A stretch of DNA of 64,000 nt. Source: Actinomyces mediterranea (GTDB taxonomy: Bacteria; Actinomycetota; Actinomycetes; Actinomycetales; Actinomycetaceae). Every line of letters begins with the position of its first letter. The stretch's first letter is position 1. The notes beneath the pieces were generated by a model. The model saw only the letters and a program-made list of their open reading frames with translations. It was not told the DNA's origin and did no database searches. The translations under genes and the position numbers were made by a program. Of this stretch, positions 45,420 through 55,675 are shown piece by piece. The stretch covers positions 124,001 to 188,000 of the forward strand of contig NZ_FTPB01000002.1 in the NCBI RefSeq assembly GCF_900155595.1, written 5' to 3'.

Positions 45420-45551
45420 TCACTTCATTGAAGGTGACGCTCGACGGTACGACAAGATGGCTCTGGCATGCTGGCCCGGTACTGTCAGACCGAGGTCGTC
45501 GAGACTGCAGAACTTGGTCAGATCAGCAGTGGCGAAGGTAGCGTGGTCCAT
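45420..45551 (-). mobile_element. ISL3 family transposase N-terminal fragment
   Basis: MDHATFATADLTKFCSLDDL and GLTVPGQ match the well-conserved start of ISL3 transposases (PDLTTFCRLDELGLxVxGQ). The rest is missing. The fragment lies about 90 nt inside the ISL3-type terminal repeat at 45638-45660, in the right orientation. Confidence 0.7.
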
Positions 45552-45637
45552 GCCGAGGTCATCTGGATAGGCAGTGTGATAACTACCATCATCAGAATAC
45601 GTCAATCCCTGTCGACAGCCGGACACTACTACTGACC

Positions 45638-45660
45638 TAAACCCTCAAATGTGAAGAGCG
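45638..45660 (-). repeat. ISL3-type terminal repeat, copy 2
   Basis: On the minus strand GCTCTTCACATTTGAGGGTT then TAG, the same motif as at 43078-43103. It is the left end of the ISL3 fragment at 45420-45551. Confidence 0.6.
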
Positions 45661-46018
45661 AGATCTCCTCGCCAACCTAGACCATCCCCGATCAACAACA
45701 GACCAAGCGAGGCCGTCTGTGAGTCTGGTCTTGGTTGGTTTGGGATCGGCTGGTCAGGATGGATGCCGGTCGTGTTGATCCGGGTGTGAGTCTCGAATGC
45801 TATTGGCCCGCTCGTGGTGCCTTTGCGTTGAATTGTCTGCTCAGATCGTCGCGGTCGGTATTCGTCTGGCCCACCTCGGTGACCTCATCAGGAGACTGCC
45901 TGACCCTGCAGGTCGTGGCCCATCGCAGATTCGCCCCGACGTGACTTCTTCTCGGACCGGCGTCGACTGCTCAGCGACCGTGACCATGTTCATCATGAAG
46001 AAAGGAGCGTCGATCGTT
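45661..46018 (+). other. Left noncoding end of the second IS110 element
   Basis: 358 nt without a credible gene, ending in AAAGGAGCG before the IS110 transposase ATG. This is where IS110-group bridge RNAs are encoded. I see short self-complementary segments but no stem as clear as that of the first IS110 remnant. Confidence 0.3.
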
Positions 46019-47097
46019 ATGGCCATTGTCGCGCATACCCGTTCGTTCATCATCGGTGTGGACACCCACGCCCGTAACCACGCCATTTCGATCCTGGCCT
46101 GCCCGACCGGTGAGATCGTCGATGAGGCGCAGTTCCCCACCACTACAACGGGTCTGTCAGGCGCTGTGTCCTGGGCCGGACGACGCGCCGGTGGCGATGC
46201 TGGTGTGCTCTGGGTGATCGAGGTACCTATGGGGCACGTCTGGCGCGCGCCGCATCGAATGCTGGATACGCGCTCGTCAAGGCCCCGCGCATGAATACCC
46301 GCACGAACCACGACATCGGCAAGTCCGACACGTTGGACTCCCGCCGCATTGGAGCCGCAGTACTCCCGCTTCAGGACACACAGCTGCGCGAACCACGAAC
46401 TGATGGCGGTGTCCGCGCTGGCGTCAAGGTGCTTCAGACCTCCCGCGACCACATGAGCACCGAGCGCACCGCGACGATCAACAACGCGCTCACCGCGCTG
46501 GTGCGAGTGGTTGATCTCGGCATCGACGCGCCATCCACTCACCACCATGCAGATCGTCACGATCGCCGCATGGAGAACACGCGATGAAGACCTCGCCACC
46601 GCAATCGCACGCGGTGAAGTCATCAGACACGTGCCAAGCGCATCACAGCACTCGACAACGAGCTTCGGAACGTCACCAAGCGAATCACCGACCCGGTTCG
46701 TCAGAGCCCCGCGGCCCCCTCCTCCAACAGCCCGGAATCGGGCCGGTCACTGCCACAGTCACCTTGACCGCGTGGTCGCACCTGAGGCGCATCAGAACCG
46801 AGGCCGCGTTCGCCAGCCTCGCCAACGTCAACCCGATCCCCGCATCCTCCGGCAACACCGTCCGGCACCGCATCAACCGAGGGAAAGACCGATGATTGAA
46901 CCGAACCCTCCACACGGCCATCGTCACCCACATGCGCATGGACCCCCGCACCCGCACCTACGTTGAACGCCGCACCACTGCACCACTGAAGGACGCACAC
47001 TCCGCGAAATCCGCCGCTGTCTCAAACGCTACCTAGCCCACAAGATCTACCGACACCTCAACACCGCAGCCCGCACACAACTTGCAACAACTTGACA
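46019..47097 (+). mobile_element. Second IS110 family remnant, whole length but frameshifted
   Basis: The pieces appear in order in three frames: FIIGVDTHARNHAISILACP; MNTRTNHDIGKSDTLDSRRI with GAAVLP; KRITALDNELRNVTKRITDP; LLQQPGIGPVTATVTLTAWS; FASLANVNPIPASSGNTVRH; HTAIVTHMRMDPRTRTYVER. The catalytic Ser region (NPIPASSGNT) is still visible. At least five frame changes make it inactive. It is only distantly like the IS110 remnant at 41126. Confidence 0.85.
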
Positions 47098-47104
47098 AAC
47101 ATAG

Positions 47105-47220
47105 GAGATCCAACAGCCACCTCGAACAGCACACGGACCACGGCTCGGACTTCTCCATCATCTACACCGACCGAGCACTCCTCGACACCGGAGGCTTCAG
47201 ACCCACCTTCCTCCGATGAT
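47105..47220 (+). mobile_element. IS3 OrfB fragment
   Basis: EQHTDHGSDFSIIYTDRALL and DTGGFRPTF match the HSDHGSQYxSxxYTDRLxExGIxPS block of the IS3-type DDE transposase, with the second catalytic Asp in DHG. Nothing on either side belongs to it. Confidence 0.55.
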
Positions 47221-47326
47221 TAAGAAGAGCCCGTTATCCATGTCGTGGTATTTGGCGGTGACTGTGTGACAACGTCCATCATCCAAGGACCTCGCTCCCT
47301 GTCACCACCCAACCCCGACAAGTGAC

Positions 47327-47350
47327 CTACACTCTCATCTGCGAAAAGCC
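47327..47350 (-). repeat. ISL3-type terminal repeat, copy 3, touching the helicase stop
   Basis: On the minus strand GGCTTTTCGCAGATGAGAGT then GTAG; it begins 2 nt after the TAA of the helicase gene (47353-47355). It is the most diverged of the three copies. The insertion point so close to the stop suggests the 3' untranslated region of the helicase was replaced. Confidence 0.55.
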
Positions 47351-47352
47351 TC

Positions 47353-50300
47353 TTAATATCTATTTCTTTCTACCCTTTGAACGGATTCCTGCAATGCATT
47401 CTGAAGACGCGGTGTCAACCGATGATTCGACTCACCGAGGTTATTGAAGATGGTACGGATCTTTTCTTCGTGCGAAGCGAAGACTCGACTCCGCAGAACG
47501 GTTCTTGTGAGATTATCGAGCTCACGAGGATGCATTTCTTCTAAGGACACATGATCGAATGCATTTCGACGGAATGAGATGAGAGCAGCAGGATCAACAT
47601 CATTCGGCCAAAAGAATCCGAATTCGTCGACTATGTAGTCTTCTGTACCGATTATCTTCTTAATTCGCTCCTCTCGCGATGCCTTCATCCTTTCAAAACC
47701 ATACGCCCGGGCAACAAGGTACCTGAAGCGACGTCCTTCAATAGGGAATTCCTGTGCACAAATCATGCGTGCAGTCTCTTTTACATGGGCACAAATCTCC
47801 CCAGAGTGCTCCGTCATATCGAGATACACTTGGGTCCCACGAATTCCTACATTTGCGGGGATGAAATTCACGGGTTTTGACAAGTCTCGATAAACGACTC
47901 GATGCAGTTCCCTATTGTGACTATGAAGACTACGGCGCGAAGGAAAGATCGAGAAGTCCCTTAGTGATTCCCCCGACACAGATGAATTGTTCACCCGATT
48001 GTCGGTATCGGGAGTCAACACAGTGACATTGTCTTTCTGGGCCGACCGCATAGAAGAGGGCTTCGAAGACGTTTCTGAACAATCACTGCCGCCACATTCT
48101 TCAGGATCACTTGAGGCATCCTGTTCGAAGTTCTTGATCAATCGATTGTCGGACGGCGGATTAACAGTCATTAAATCGGAAACCGTTGCACGCGAAGATT
48201 CGTTATGCACAGCAGCGAGCGTCTTCGCCGTATCTGAAGGCTCTGCTTCTCCAACTTCTGTGGTTAATGTGAGTTCAACCAGATGGTGGATGATTCGCTC
48301 TCGATCTGACAGCCAATCTGGCAGCCAGATGCGTTCGACATGAGGCCAGTGCATATTTGATCTTAAGATCTCGCCCGGCAGAACATCACGATCGTAGGTA
48401 GTCTTTCGAAGATTCCACCCGGAGCCATCGAGCATCACAGCGACTGAAGGGCGATCGGGCGAACTCGGCTTCGCGAGAACGAGGTCAAGGCGAAACTCAG
48501 AAAGCCCGACGTCTGTCGAAACAACGAGTCCTGCATCCCTGAGTGCCTTGGCAATGGCATCCCGGTGATGATCAGGAAGGTCTTGGAGAGGACGCGCTTG
48601 ATCTGGCGAAGACGCCCCTTTGTCTGCGAGTTCGAGATACGACTTTAGGTCATTGAGACCCAATGACTGAGATCGCTCTGCATGAAGCGCAGACGGAGCG
48701 AAGCTCGAAAAAAGGATAACCTCTTTACGAGCACGGGTGATCGCAACGTTCAATCGCCGCTCTCCTCCTGATCGATTAAGAGGGCCAAAATTCAGCGGAA
48801 CCTCACCGTTCTGATCAGCGGAAAACGCAATCGAGAAGAGGATTGTGTCGCGTTCGTCTCCCTGAACATTCTCCAGGTTCTTAACAAAGATTCCGTCATC
48901 ACTTTCCAACGATGCAGTGATATTTGGATCATCCAGTTCTCGAAGTTTGTGTTCAATAAGATCACGTTGTTGAATATTGAATGTGACGACACCGAGCGAT
49001 GGTGCGGGCCTACGATCAAAACGATGTCGAATCTCATCGACGATAGCCTGAGCCTCGACAGGATTCGTTCGAAAGAGCCTTCGAGATTCACCTCTCGGAA
49101 TCGAACGAAGGAAGTGTCCATTGACTCGTCTCATCGACACACCGAAACCTTCGGGGGCATGGTTGACTGTACCGGAGATCGGGCTCGGGAACGAGAAGAG
49201 CTTACCCTGGTAATAACGCGTGTTGGAGAAAGCAATCAGCGACTCATCTTGACTGCGATAGTGCCACATCAGCCACTTTCGTGGCACATGTGCAGCGACG
49301 CACTCAGAGAGGATGGACTCCTCATCAACAGGGCGATCATCATCTTCATCATCACGAGTGAGCTCGGCGAAGGATGTCGGCGGCATCTGTTTGGAATCAC
49401 CACAGACTACTATCGCGCGTCCCCGACCCATAGCCCCGATCGCCGACGCGACAGTGATCTGAGAAGCCTCGTCAAAAACAACAAGGTCGAAGTCTTGTCT
49501 TTCCGGAGGAAAGAAACGAGCAACCGAGTCGGGGGAGACAAGTACGCACGGTGTTAGCTCAGTAATGAGATCACCGTAGTCAGAAATAAGATCGCGGATC
49601 GGTTTCTTCTTCCGTTTTCTTTCAAGATCGCTCTTCAATAAGAAGAAACGAGAATTGCGACTGATAGGGTCAGAGAAAGAGCGTTGGTCAACGGCCTTCT
49701 GAACGACGAGATCGGGAAGTAGACTTCGAACCTTTCCCAGTTCCTGCGAGTAGTTCGTCGATAGTTTCACATGAGTATCCGCCGAGAAAGAATGGAGCGG
49801 ACCACTCGCGAGCCCTCCATCCACGGTTGCTCGTGCTACTCCCTTTTCAAGGGCTGTTTCGAGGTCTTCAGTGGGAATACGTCGGGACAGGAGAACATCA
49901 GCAGCCTCATCGAATCCGAGCCGTCGGAATGGCTCGACAGCATCCAACAGTGCGAGACGAGCAACGAGGTCGTCGCGCCGCTCTTGCTCGTAATCCGATG
50001 CCCGTGGAGCGTTGATAATCTCATATAAGGGAATACCCTCCAGCACACGAGTCGAAGCGACCGACATGACAGTCTGAAGGCACTCTCGGACACGAGTCGA
50101 CACAGTAGATCGATGCGGCATGTCGAATAGTTTACCCGCGAGTTCTTGGAGCTCATTAGCCTCGTCTCCCGGGCTCGGAACAAGGTCGGTTACTGAACGA
50201 AGCCACCGGATCGCATCCAGAGCCTCTTGTCGACACGCGAGATCGAAAGGCGACCAACGATGTTGTAGTCTAGCTGCATAACTAGGAAGAGTTTCACGCA

Positions 50301-53300
50301 ACCTCTCAAGCGCAAACAGGTGCGTGTGCTGAAGCTGGATCAGACTGTCGACAAGAGCGAGAACAACACCCGGATCCGATGGCAGTGGGATCGACGTTCG
50401 GTGGACTGCGAGAGGGCTGAGGGCTTTCTCGATTTTCTTCAACTTCCCGAACCATGCATTCTTGGAATCGATGACCTCGTGTCTAATGGTCATGAGATCG
50501 GCGGAGAAGACACTCGTATAGAAGTATACGAGTGTGTCATTTGGCATCGTCTCGCAATACCTCAGGGTCTCGTCCAACTGGGCAGCAGCATTCATCCATT
50601 CAGGAGTTTGAACGATTCTAAGCGAATGAGGGTCGATCTCCGTCGAGTCGAGAACGGACAAGATCTTCTCAAGATCGGATTGTGAGAGCCGAGAGATTGC
50701 TCCAATGATCTCTGGATCAAACTCGAGCGATCTGAGATGTTGAGCGCGTTCGATAACTCCGAAGAGGGCATCCGTTTCATCGGGGGGAACGGGACGCTGG
50801 AGGAAGGTATATGCATCACCAGCGCCCTCGCGATACTCAAGGAAACATTTATAGAGAGTCTGAAGCGCGGAGCTCTTCAGCTGATCAACGGCTGAGGAAT
50901 CGGTGCGAATAAGCGCTTCGCCGGGTATGGGGAGTTCATCCGACGAATCACCGTACGCAAGGAGCGTCGAATAAGCCGAGTAGACCGTCAGACCGGAGGA
51001 AGAAGGCGAATGAAGAGCCTTACGATAGCGCTCAAGAGTGCTCAGAGCGCTATCTGCGAGCCTCCTGTGGACATCGAGTCCTGTCGAATTCGGGTGAACA
51101 TCGATATCTGCTGCGGCGAGAAGTGTACGTCGAACATCGTCGGGCTTCTGCTTGCGATCATGAAGATTGAGAACAAGATCTCCGACTCCCGCAGCTTTCA
51201 ATCGTCGCGCGACAACGTCGAGCGCCGCCCGTTTCTCTGCAACAAACATCACCTTCTTGCCATCGGAAATCGCCCGGATGATGAGGTTAGTGATCGTCTG
51301 CGACTTCCCTGTGCCAGGAGGCCCTTCAACGACTAGCGTTCGCCCTGCGATGGTGTGCGCAACCACTTCCGTTTGTGAAGCGTCAGCCGGGATCGGCAAG
51401 GTGGGCAGAACTTGCTCAAGATCCGGAACGCGGCTTTGTTCCGCAGGATCCTCGAAGATCTCACCGGGTGCTTCGATCAAATGCCTAACAAGGGGGTTTC
51501 GTGCGAGGAGGTTCCAGGACTCGTCAAGATCCTTCCAAAGACGGAACGACCCGAACTGGAAAATGCCAAGATACGTCGTGGGTTCAATGCGGAATGGGAG
51601 CCGGTTGTCGGAGAGCGTCTTGCGAACGACATCGAATAATCTTGGAAGATCGATGCCCGACTCGTCCTCAATAGGCTCAGCTAACTCGGGCAATTCGAGA
51701 CCGAGGTCAACGCGCAGACGTTCGATGAGCGAATAGTTCGGCGTCGTACCTCCCGTCGGGTCGACGCGAAGACGATAAGGACTGTTCTTCGACACATGCT
51801 CCAACTCAACGGGGATGAAGACGAGCGGCGAGCGCAACTCCTTTCCCTTCGTCCCCCATACGAGTGTTCCGAGAGCGAGGTAAAGGTTGTTCGCACCGGT
51901 TTCATCGATGAGGGTTCGCGCTGAAGAGCGGAGCCTACGCATTATCGGATCGTAGACTTCAGCCGATAAGTCAATCTGAACTTCTCGATGATCAGAAAGA
52001 CGAGGAGCGAGTTTGGGCGGCTCAAGTTCCTGGTGAAAAGCATTTCCAAGGCGTCGGGCATCTGCTGCCCTCTCGCCTGCTGCAACGAGGGTAATTATTT
52101 TCCCGGAGTTGATGAGATCTTCAAACGCTCCAATGAGCGTCTCAGGGACGGCTAGCTCAATGATTTTATGAGATTCTAGTGCTCTCTCAGAGCAGTTGAT
52201 GAGCCGGTTTCGAACGCTGAGATCAAGGAGATCCGACTTCCATTTCTCGACCCGTTCCGGTGCTCTTTCTTTACGAGGGCCAGAACCGGGAAGCGATCCG
52301 TGAGAGTTTTCAAGCGTGAGCGTGTTCTCGCGCACAATGACAGGAGCAGTATTCTCGACGATGCTTCCATCGATGTTTCGTGTGCGGGTTTTCTGAGGGG
52401 GAATCCCCCGTTCGCGAGCTTCACGAATCGACAAGACGAAACGCGCGTGCGTCCCATCTTCTCCCAGAGACCTGCGTCCGGTCGTGTGCAGCACTCGAAG
52501 GAGCGGCAACGCCTCAGAGGTTAAGAGAGTCGTCTCGACGAGTCCGATCTCGCCTCGCGCAATCGGATTGATGATAGTCCACCCCGGCATGGCGACTTCC
52601 TCGGAATTGTGTTTCGGCGTCTTCCAATAACCGAGGAGACTATGTCCGTCGAGAACGATGACGAGAGGTTCAATTTTCAAGGACTCGAGGGCGCTTGCAA
52701 GGACGAGCGTCGAATCGAGGCACGTGGCGAGACCACCATCAAGCACTGCCTCCGCATTGCGGATACGTTGGCCGATCTCGGCCCAGTTATTCGCCGGAAC
52801 CGTGTAAGCGATGTGTCTATCATAAAATGCCCGGCATAGAGCGTAAACTATCTCATCGACTCGCTGAGAACCGCCCTGATATCCCTCCAGTGATCCAGAA
52901 CCTATCTCCTCAGTTAGAATGATTGATGCCTCTTTCACAAGACGAGCGATCTCCGGATGCTGTGGCTGCACGAATGTTGCAAGCGCTGAGGCAGCGTAGG
53001 TTTCGTCACTGGTTCGCATCCATTGATGCGGCGAGAGAACCTTCGGACCTTTCAGGGGCACAGTAGTGAACTGCCCGTCGCACTCGAATCGCACAATAAT
53101 TGTCGAATTAGACTCCGATACCGCTTGGAGAAGTGTACGATCCTCGAACTCGGGCTCGAACATGACAGTCGTACGGTTGCCGTTGACGGTCTCAAGTGCG
53201 AAAGAGTATGGCTTGATGAGCGGTTCTCCGTCATCTTCGACTGAGACTGTCACCTGTACCCCGCGAAGAACGGGCGCAGGGCAAGCGGTGACCCCTTCCA

Positions 53301-54192
53301 TTTGTTCTTGAGATTCCGCCGTCTGTGAACCAGGCAAGCCGTCGTCATCCTCTACGTAGTCCTCTGCAACCGTGAAGATGTTGACATCAATTCGCGGTTT
53401 CAAACGGGCCACCGCGTGCGCGTAGGAGAAGACCTCTGGGTGATTGAACTCAACTCTGAGCGCATCGATGGCACGGATTTCGGGTGTCTTTCGCACGGAC
53501 GTTTCTGCAGTGTCGCTTGTTGATACATCTGATAGTCCCTTGCCAGGTTCCATGGATATGGATCCCGGCAACGCCCGTTCAGCCGCTTCGACATCGCCAC
53601 AGCACCTGACACTCGTGACATCGGGGGATTCGATGATGCCCGTCGGCTCCGCAACGTTTTCATCGGGTGAATGATGCCCCGCTCCTTCATCGGTCGTTCG
53701 AGACAATGCAGTCTCGTCCCCAGGGTTGGACGAAGTCGTGGAATTGATCTCAGTAGTGTCCTCAGTCAATACTGTCGGAACTTGATGAGCCATGAATTGC
53801 TTAAGCACAGTATTCACATCGGCTGCACCCTCTGGAGCGCCGATTTCCCGAAGGATGTCGATCACCTGACCGAGAACAGTGAGCACCTCGTGAACCTCGA
53901 AGCGCTGCTGGTGGGCGTACTTGTTTCTCGCCTTACGAATCGCATGCAGTCTTGAACGAAACTCGATGTCTGTTGACAGAATTGGATCCCCGTGTCGATC
54001 TTTGCCGGTGAGAGCGAAGATCTGTTCTGAGAGATCGTCCAACATAGGCGCTTCGCCTGGCCTGCGACGTACTGGCGACTCCCACGCAACATCAGGGTGT
54101 TCCTCTGCGAGGCGTCGACGAACGTAGGGCCCCAAATAGCGTGGCAGAATCTGCAGGACCACTCCATTGATCACTTGCTCGTTCACAGCCAC
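47353..54192 (-). CDS. Swt1-type HEPN / DUF4011 helicase / Vsr-like / DUF3320 protein (Hhe-like defence)
   Basis: 2279 residues. A HEPN domain (1-130) has R89-N-K-Y-A-H94, the RNase RxxxxH motif. Residues 480-525 (AEAVLDGGLATCLDSTLVLA) are the transglutaminase-like lead-in seen in DUF4011 proteins, and DUF4011 itself spans 645-900. The SF1 helicase has Walker A GPPGTGKS (957-964), DEAS (1574-1577), GDSKQMPP (1598-1605) and RRLNVAITRAR (1812-1822). A Vsr/PD-(D/E)XK-like segment (1890-1965) follows with FRLDLVLA and MLDGSGW, then DUF3320 (2095-2275). The build matches single-protein anti-phage systems called Hhe. The GTG start follows GGAGGG. Low GC suggests acquisition. Confidence 0.9.
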   Translation of the reverse strand: MAVNEQVINGVVLQILPRYLGPYVRRRLAEEHPDVAWESPVRRRPGEAPMLDDLSEQIFALTGKDRHGDPILSTDIEFRSRLHAIRKARNKYAHQQRFEVHEVLTVLGQVIDILREIGAPEGAADVNTVLKQFMAHQVPTVLTEDTTEINSTTSSNPGDETALSRTTDEGAGHHSPDENVAEPTGIIESPDVTSVRCCGDVEAAERALPGSISMEPGKGLSDVSTSDTAETSVRKTPEIRAIDALRVEFNHPEVFSYAHAVARLKPRIDVNIFTVAEDYVEDDDGLPGSQTAESQEQMEGVTACPAPVLRGVQVTVSVEDDGEPLIKPYSFALETVNGNRTTVMFEPEFEDRTLLQAVSESNSTIIVRFECDGQFTTVPLKGPKVLSPHQWMRTSDETYAASALATFVQPQHPEIARLVKEASIILTEEIGSGSLEGYQGGSQRVDEIVYALCRAFYDRHIAYTVPANNWAEIGQRIRNAEAVLDGGLATCLDSTLVLASALESLKIEPLVIVLDGHSLLGYWKTPKHNSEEVAMPGWTIINPIARGEIGLVETTLLTSEALPLLRVLHTTGRRSLGEDGTHARFVLSIREARERGIPPQKTRTRNIDGSIVENTAPVIVRENTLTLENSHGSLPGSGPRKERAPERVEKWKSDLLDLSVRNRLINCSERALESHKIIELAVPETLIGAFEDLINSGKIITLVAAGERAADARRLGNAFHQELEPPKLAPRLSDHREVQIDLSAEVYDPIMRRLRSSARTLIDETGANNLYLALGTLVWGTKGKELRSPLVFIPVELEHVSKNSPYRLRVDPTGGTTPNYSLIERLRVDLGLELPELAEPIEDESGIDLPRLFDVVRKTLSDNRLPFRIEPTTYLGIFQFGSFRLWKDLDESWNLLARNPLVRHLIEAPGEIFEDPAEQSRVPDLEQVLPTLPIPADASQTEVVAHTIAGRTLVVEGPPGTGKSQTITNLIIRAISDGKKVMFVAEKRAALDVVARRLKAAGVGDLVLNLHDRKQKPDDVRRTLLAAADIDVHPNSTGLDVHRRLADSALSTLERYRKALHSPSSSGLTVYSAYSTLLAYGDSSDELPIPGEALIRTDSSAVDQLKSSALQTLYKCFLEYREGAGDAYTFLQRPVPPDETDALFGVIERAQHLRSLEFDPEIIGAISRLSQSDLEKILSVLDSTEIDPHSLRIVQTPEWMNAAAQLDETLRYCETMPNDTLVYFYTSVFSADLMTIRHEVIDSKNAWFGKLKKIEKALSPLAVHRTSIPLPSDPGVVLALVDSLIQLQHTHLFALERLRETLPSYAARLQHRWSPFDLACRQEALDAIRWLRSVTDLVPSPGDEANELQELAGKLFDMPHRSTVSTRVRECLQTVMSVASTRVLEGIPLYEIINAPRASDYEQERRDDLVARLALLDAVEPFRRLGFDEAADVLLSRRIPTEDLETALEKGVARATVDGGLASGPLHSFSADTHVKLSTNYSQELGKVRSLLPDLVVQKAVDQRSFSDPISRNSRFFLLKSDLERKRKKKPIRDLISDYGDLITELTPCVLVSPDSVARFFPPERQDFDLVVFDEASQITVASAIGAMGRGRAIVVCGDSKQMPPTSFAELTRDDEDDDRPVDEESILSECVAAHVPRKWLMWHYRSQDESLIAFSNTRYYQGKLFSFPSPISGTVNHAPEGFGVSMRRVNGHFLRSIPRGESRRLFRTNPVEAQAIVDEIRHRFDRRPAPSLGVVTFNIQQRDLIEHKLRELDDPNITASLESDDGIFVKNLENVQGDERDTILFSIAFSADQNGEVPLNFGPLNRSGGERRLNVAITRARKEVILFSSFAPSALHAERSQSLGLNDLKSYLELADKGASSPDQARPLQDLPDHHRDAIAKALRDAGLVVSTDVGLSEFRLDLVLAKPSSPDRPSVAVMLDGSGWNLRKTTYDRDVLPGEILRSNMHWPHVERIWLPDWLSDRERIIHHLVELTLTTEVGEAEPSDTAKTLAAVHNESSRATVSDLMTVNPPSDNRLIKNFEQDASSDPEECGGSDCSETSSKPSSMRSAQKDNVTVLTPDTDNRVNNSSVSGESLRDFSIFPSRRSLHSHNRELHRVVYRDLSKPVNFIPANVGIRGTQVYLDMTEHSGEICAHVKETARMICAQEFPIEGRRFRYLVARAYGFERMKASREERIKKIIGTEDYIVDEFGFFWPNDVDPAALISFRRNAFDHVSLEEMHPRELDNLTRTVLRSRVFASHEEKIRTIFNNLGESNHRLTPRLQNALQESVQRVERNRY

Positions 54193-54613
54193 TGTGGTGC
54201 CCTCCCACTCTGGATTCTCGTACAGATCAGCTGTTCAGCTGATTCTTCGTGAATCGTAGCCAATGCCATGTGCATTTTCAGTTATTCGAGATCGCGCGAT
54301 GCTCGAGAAACAAGAGGCTGACAACCTGTAGCTTTCATCCGAGGATCACAACGACGGTATCGCAGGCAAGTACGTGCAACGTGCGCCAACAACGCGAAGA
54401 CATGGACATGACGCCCAGAAATGAACGCGGATCCACAGCGTCGGCTGAGAATCGAATCACGACCACCACCTGCGTAACATCGGGCGTCAGCAGCCTCACA
54501 ATACGACACGGTCACCGTGGCTTGCATCCCCGACACCGATTCTCAAACTGAAGAGTTTCACGGCACACCGTTCCTGTCTCACAGTTGCTCCTAGGAGGAC
54601 CGAGTCGCGCCCC
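54193..54613. other. Intergenic region upstream of the helicase
   Basis: 421 nt between the helicase start and the broken Rpf-like gene. No gene, tRNA or clear repeat seen. It must hold the helicase promoter and the right boundary of the accessory block, where composition rises back to chromosomal GC near 54,600. Confidence 0.4.
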
Positions 54614-55514
54614 TCAGTACCACCCGACTGCATTAGAGTGCGCCCACGCCGAGCAGGGGGTGCCGTAGCGTCCGGCGATGTAGCCCAGGCCCCAGGTGAT
54701 CTGAGTCGCGGGGTTCGTCGCCCAATCGACGCCCGCAGCCGCCATCTTCGAGCCAGGGAGCGCCTGGGGGATTCTATAGGCGCCCGACGAGGCGTTCTGC
54801 GCATACGGGTTCCACCCCGATTCTGTTCCACAGGCTCACGAGACACTGGTATTCCGCAGCGGACCAGCCGCGCGAGACGACCATGATATGGGCGGTCTCC
54901 TTGGGGTCCTGCCCCGCGTAGGCGATCGTCAGTCCAGTGCGCTGAGCCCCTGCTGCGGCTGCGAGCTTCTCATTCTGGTCGGTCATCGCATTGATGCTCG
55001 CAGTGATCTCCTCAGCAGAGGACGAGGATCCCAGGGCGGCTGAGTACTTCGTCTGAGAAGCGCCATTCGCATCGGTCGACGTCTCAAGCGGCGACTTCGG
55101 GTCGATGCCCGCCTGCAGGAGGGCTTCCGGCGTCACCTTCTTTGTCCCCTTGGTCCGCACTTCGTCAACGGGTGCGGTGACGGTGTGCTGCGCAGTGGTC
55201 ACGTTCTTCGTGACGCCGCCGATGCTCTCCCGCCATTGGCTCTGCGCCGCAACGCCTGCAACACCCTGTTGGGTGATCTGGGATTCGCCCTCGAAAAGGG
55301 CATCGGAGGAGGCGGTTGTGGACTCGAAATCGATGGGGACTTCGGCGACGATCTCGCCGCACTCGACGCGGGTCACGGTGATGGTCAGCCCCGTCTCCCC
55401 CTCGGCCGTCACACCGACGCGGTCATTGGGATGCAGTTCAATCCCGCTGCGGGCGACGAGCGGTGCGCACAATGGCCCGGGCGCCATAGCTACAGTGCGT
55501 CGAAGCGAAGCCAC
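54614..55514 (-). pseudogene. Second Rpf-like G5/transglycosylase gene, truncated and frameshifted
   Basis: The reading from 55514 contains a G5-type domain (DRVGVTAEGETGLTITVTRV onwards, DALFEGESQITQQGVAG) and the lytic domain start (SRGWSAAEYQCLVSLWNR). A two-base loss near 54828 then shifts the frame, and the remainder (PYAQNASSGAYRIPQALPGS, WATNPATQITWGLGYIAGRY) is in another frame to a TGA at 54614. It also lacks the signal peptide and the DUF348 repeats. It is a paralogue of the intact gene at 55687. Confidence 0.8.
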
Positions 55515-55646
55515 GTGTCACGCGGCGGGCTCCCCTGAGTGTCGTGAGGACATGTGTGTTCAACGGTACGCGGGGCGAGTGTGCTTTGGCGAAAGATCAA
55601 CGACTCTTCGTGATGAGGTCCACGCCCTCCCGACGTCTACGCGCAA

Positions 55647-55675
55647 GGGGTCCGCACCACCCGAGTGCGGACCCC
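55647..55675 (-). terminator. Terminator after the intact Rpf-like gene
   Basis: An 11-bp perfect stem (GGGGTCCGCAC and its complement) with a 7-nt loop lies 12 nt beyond the stop. It separates the intact gene from the broken copy downstream. Confidence 0.75.

Noticed and set aside
45841-46623. 260-codon minus-strand frame over the second IS110 remnant
   Set aside because: It mirrors the decayed transposase; the plus-strand fragments match IS110 clearly.
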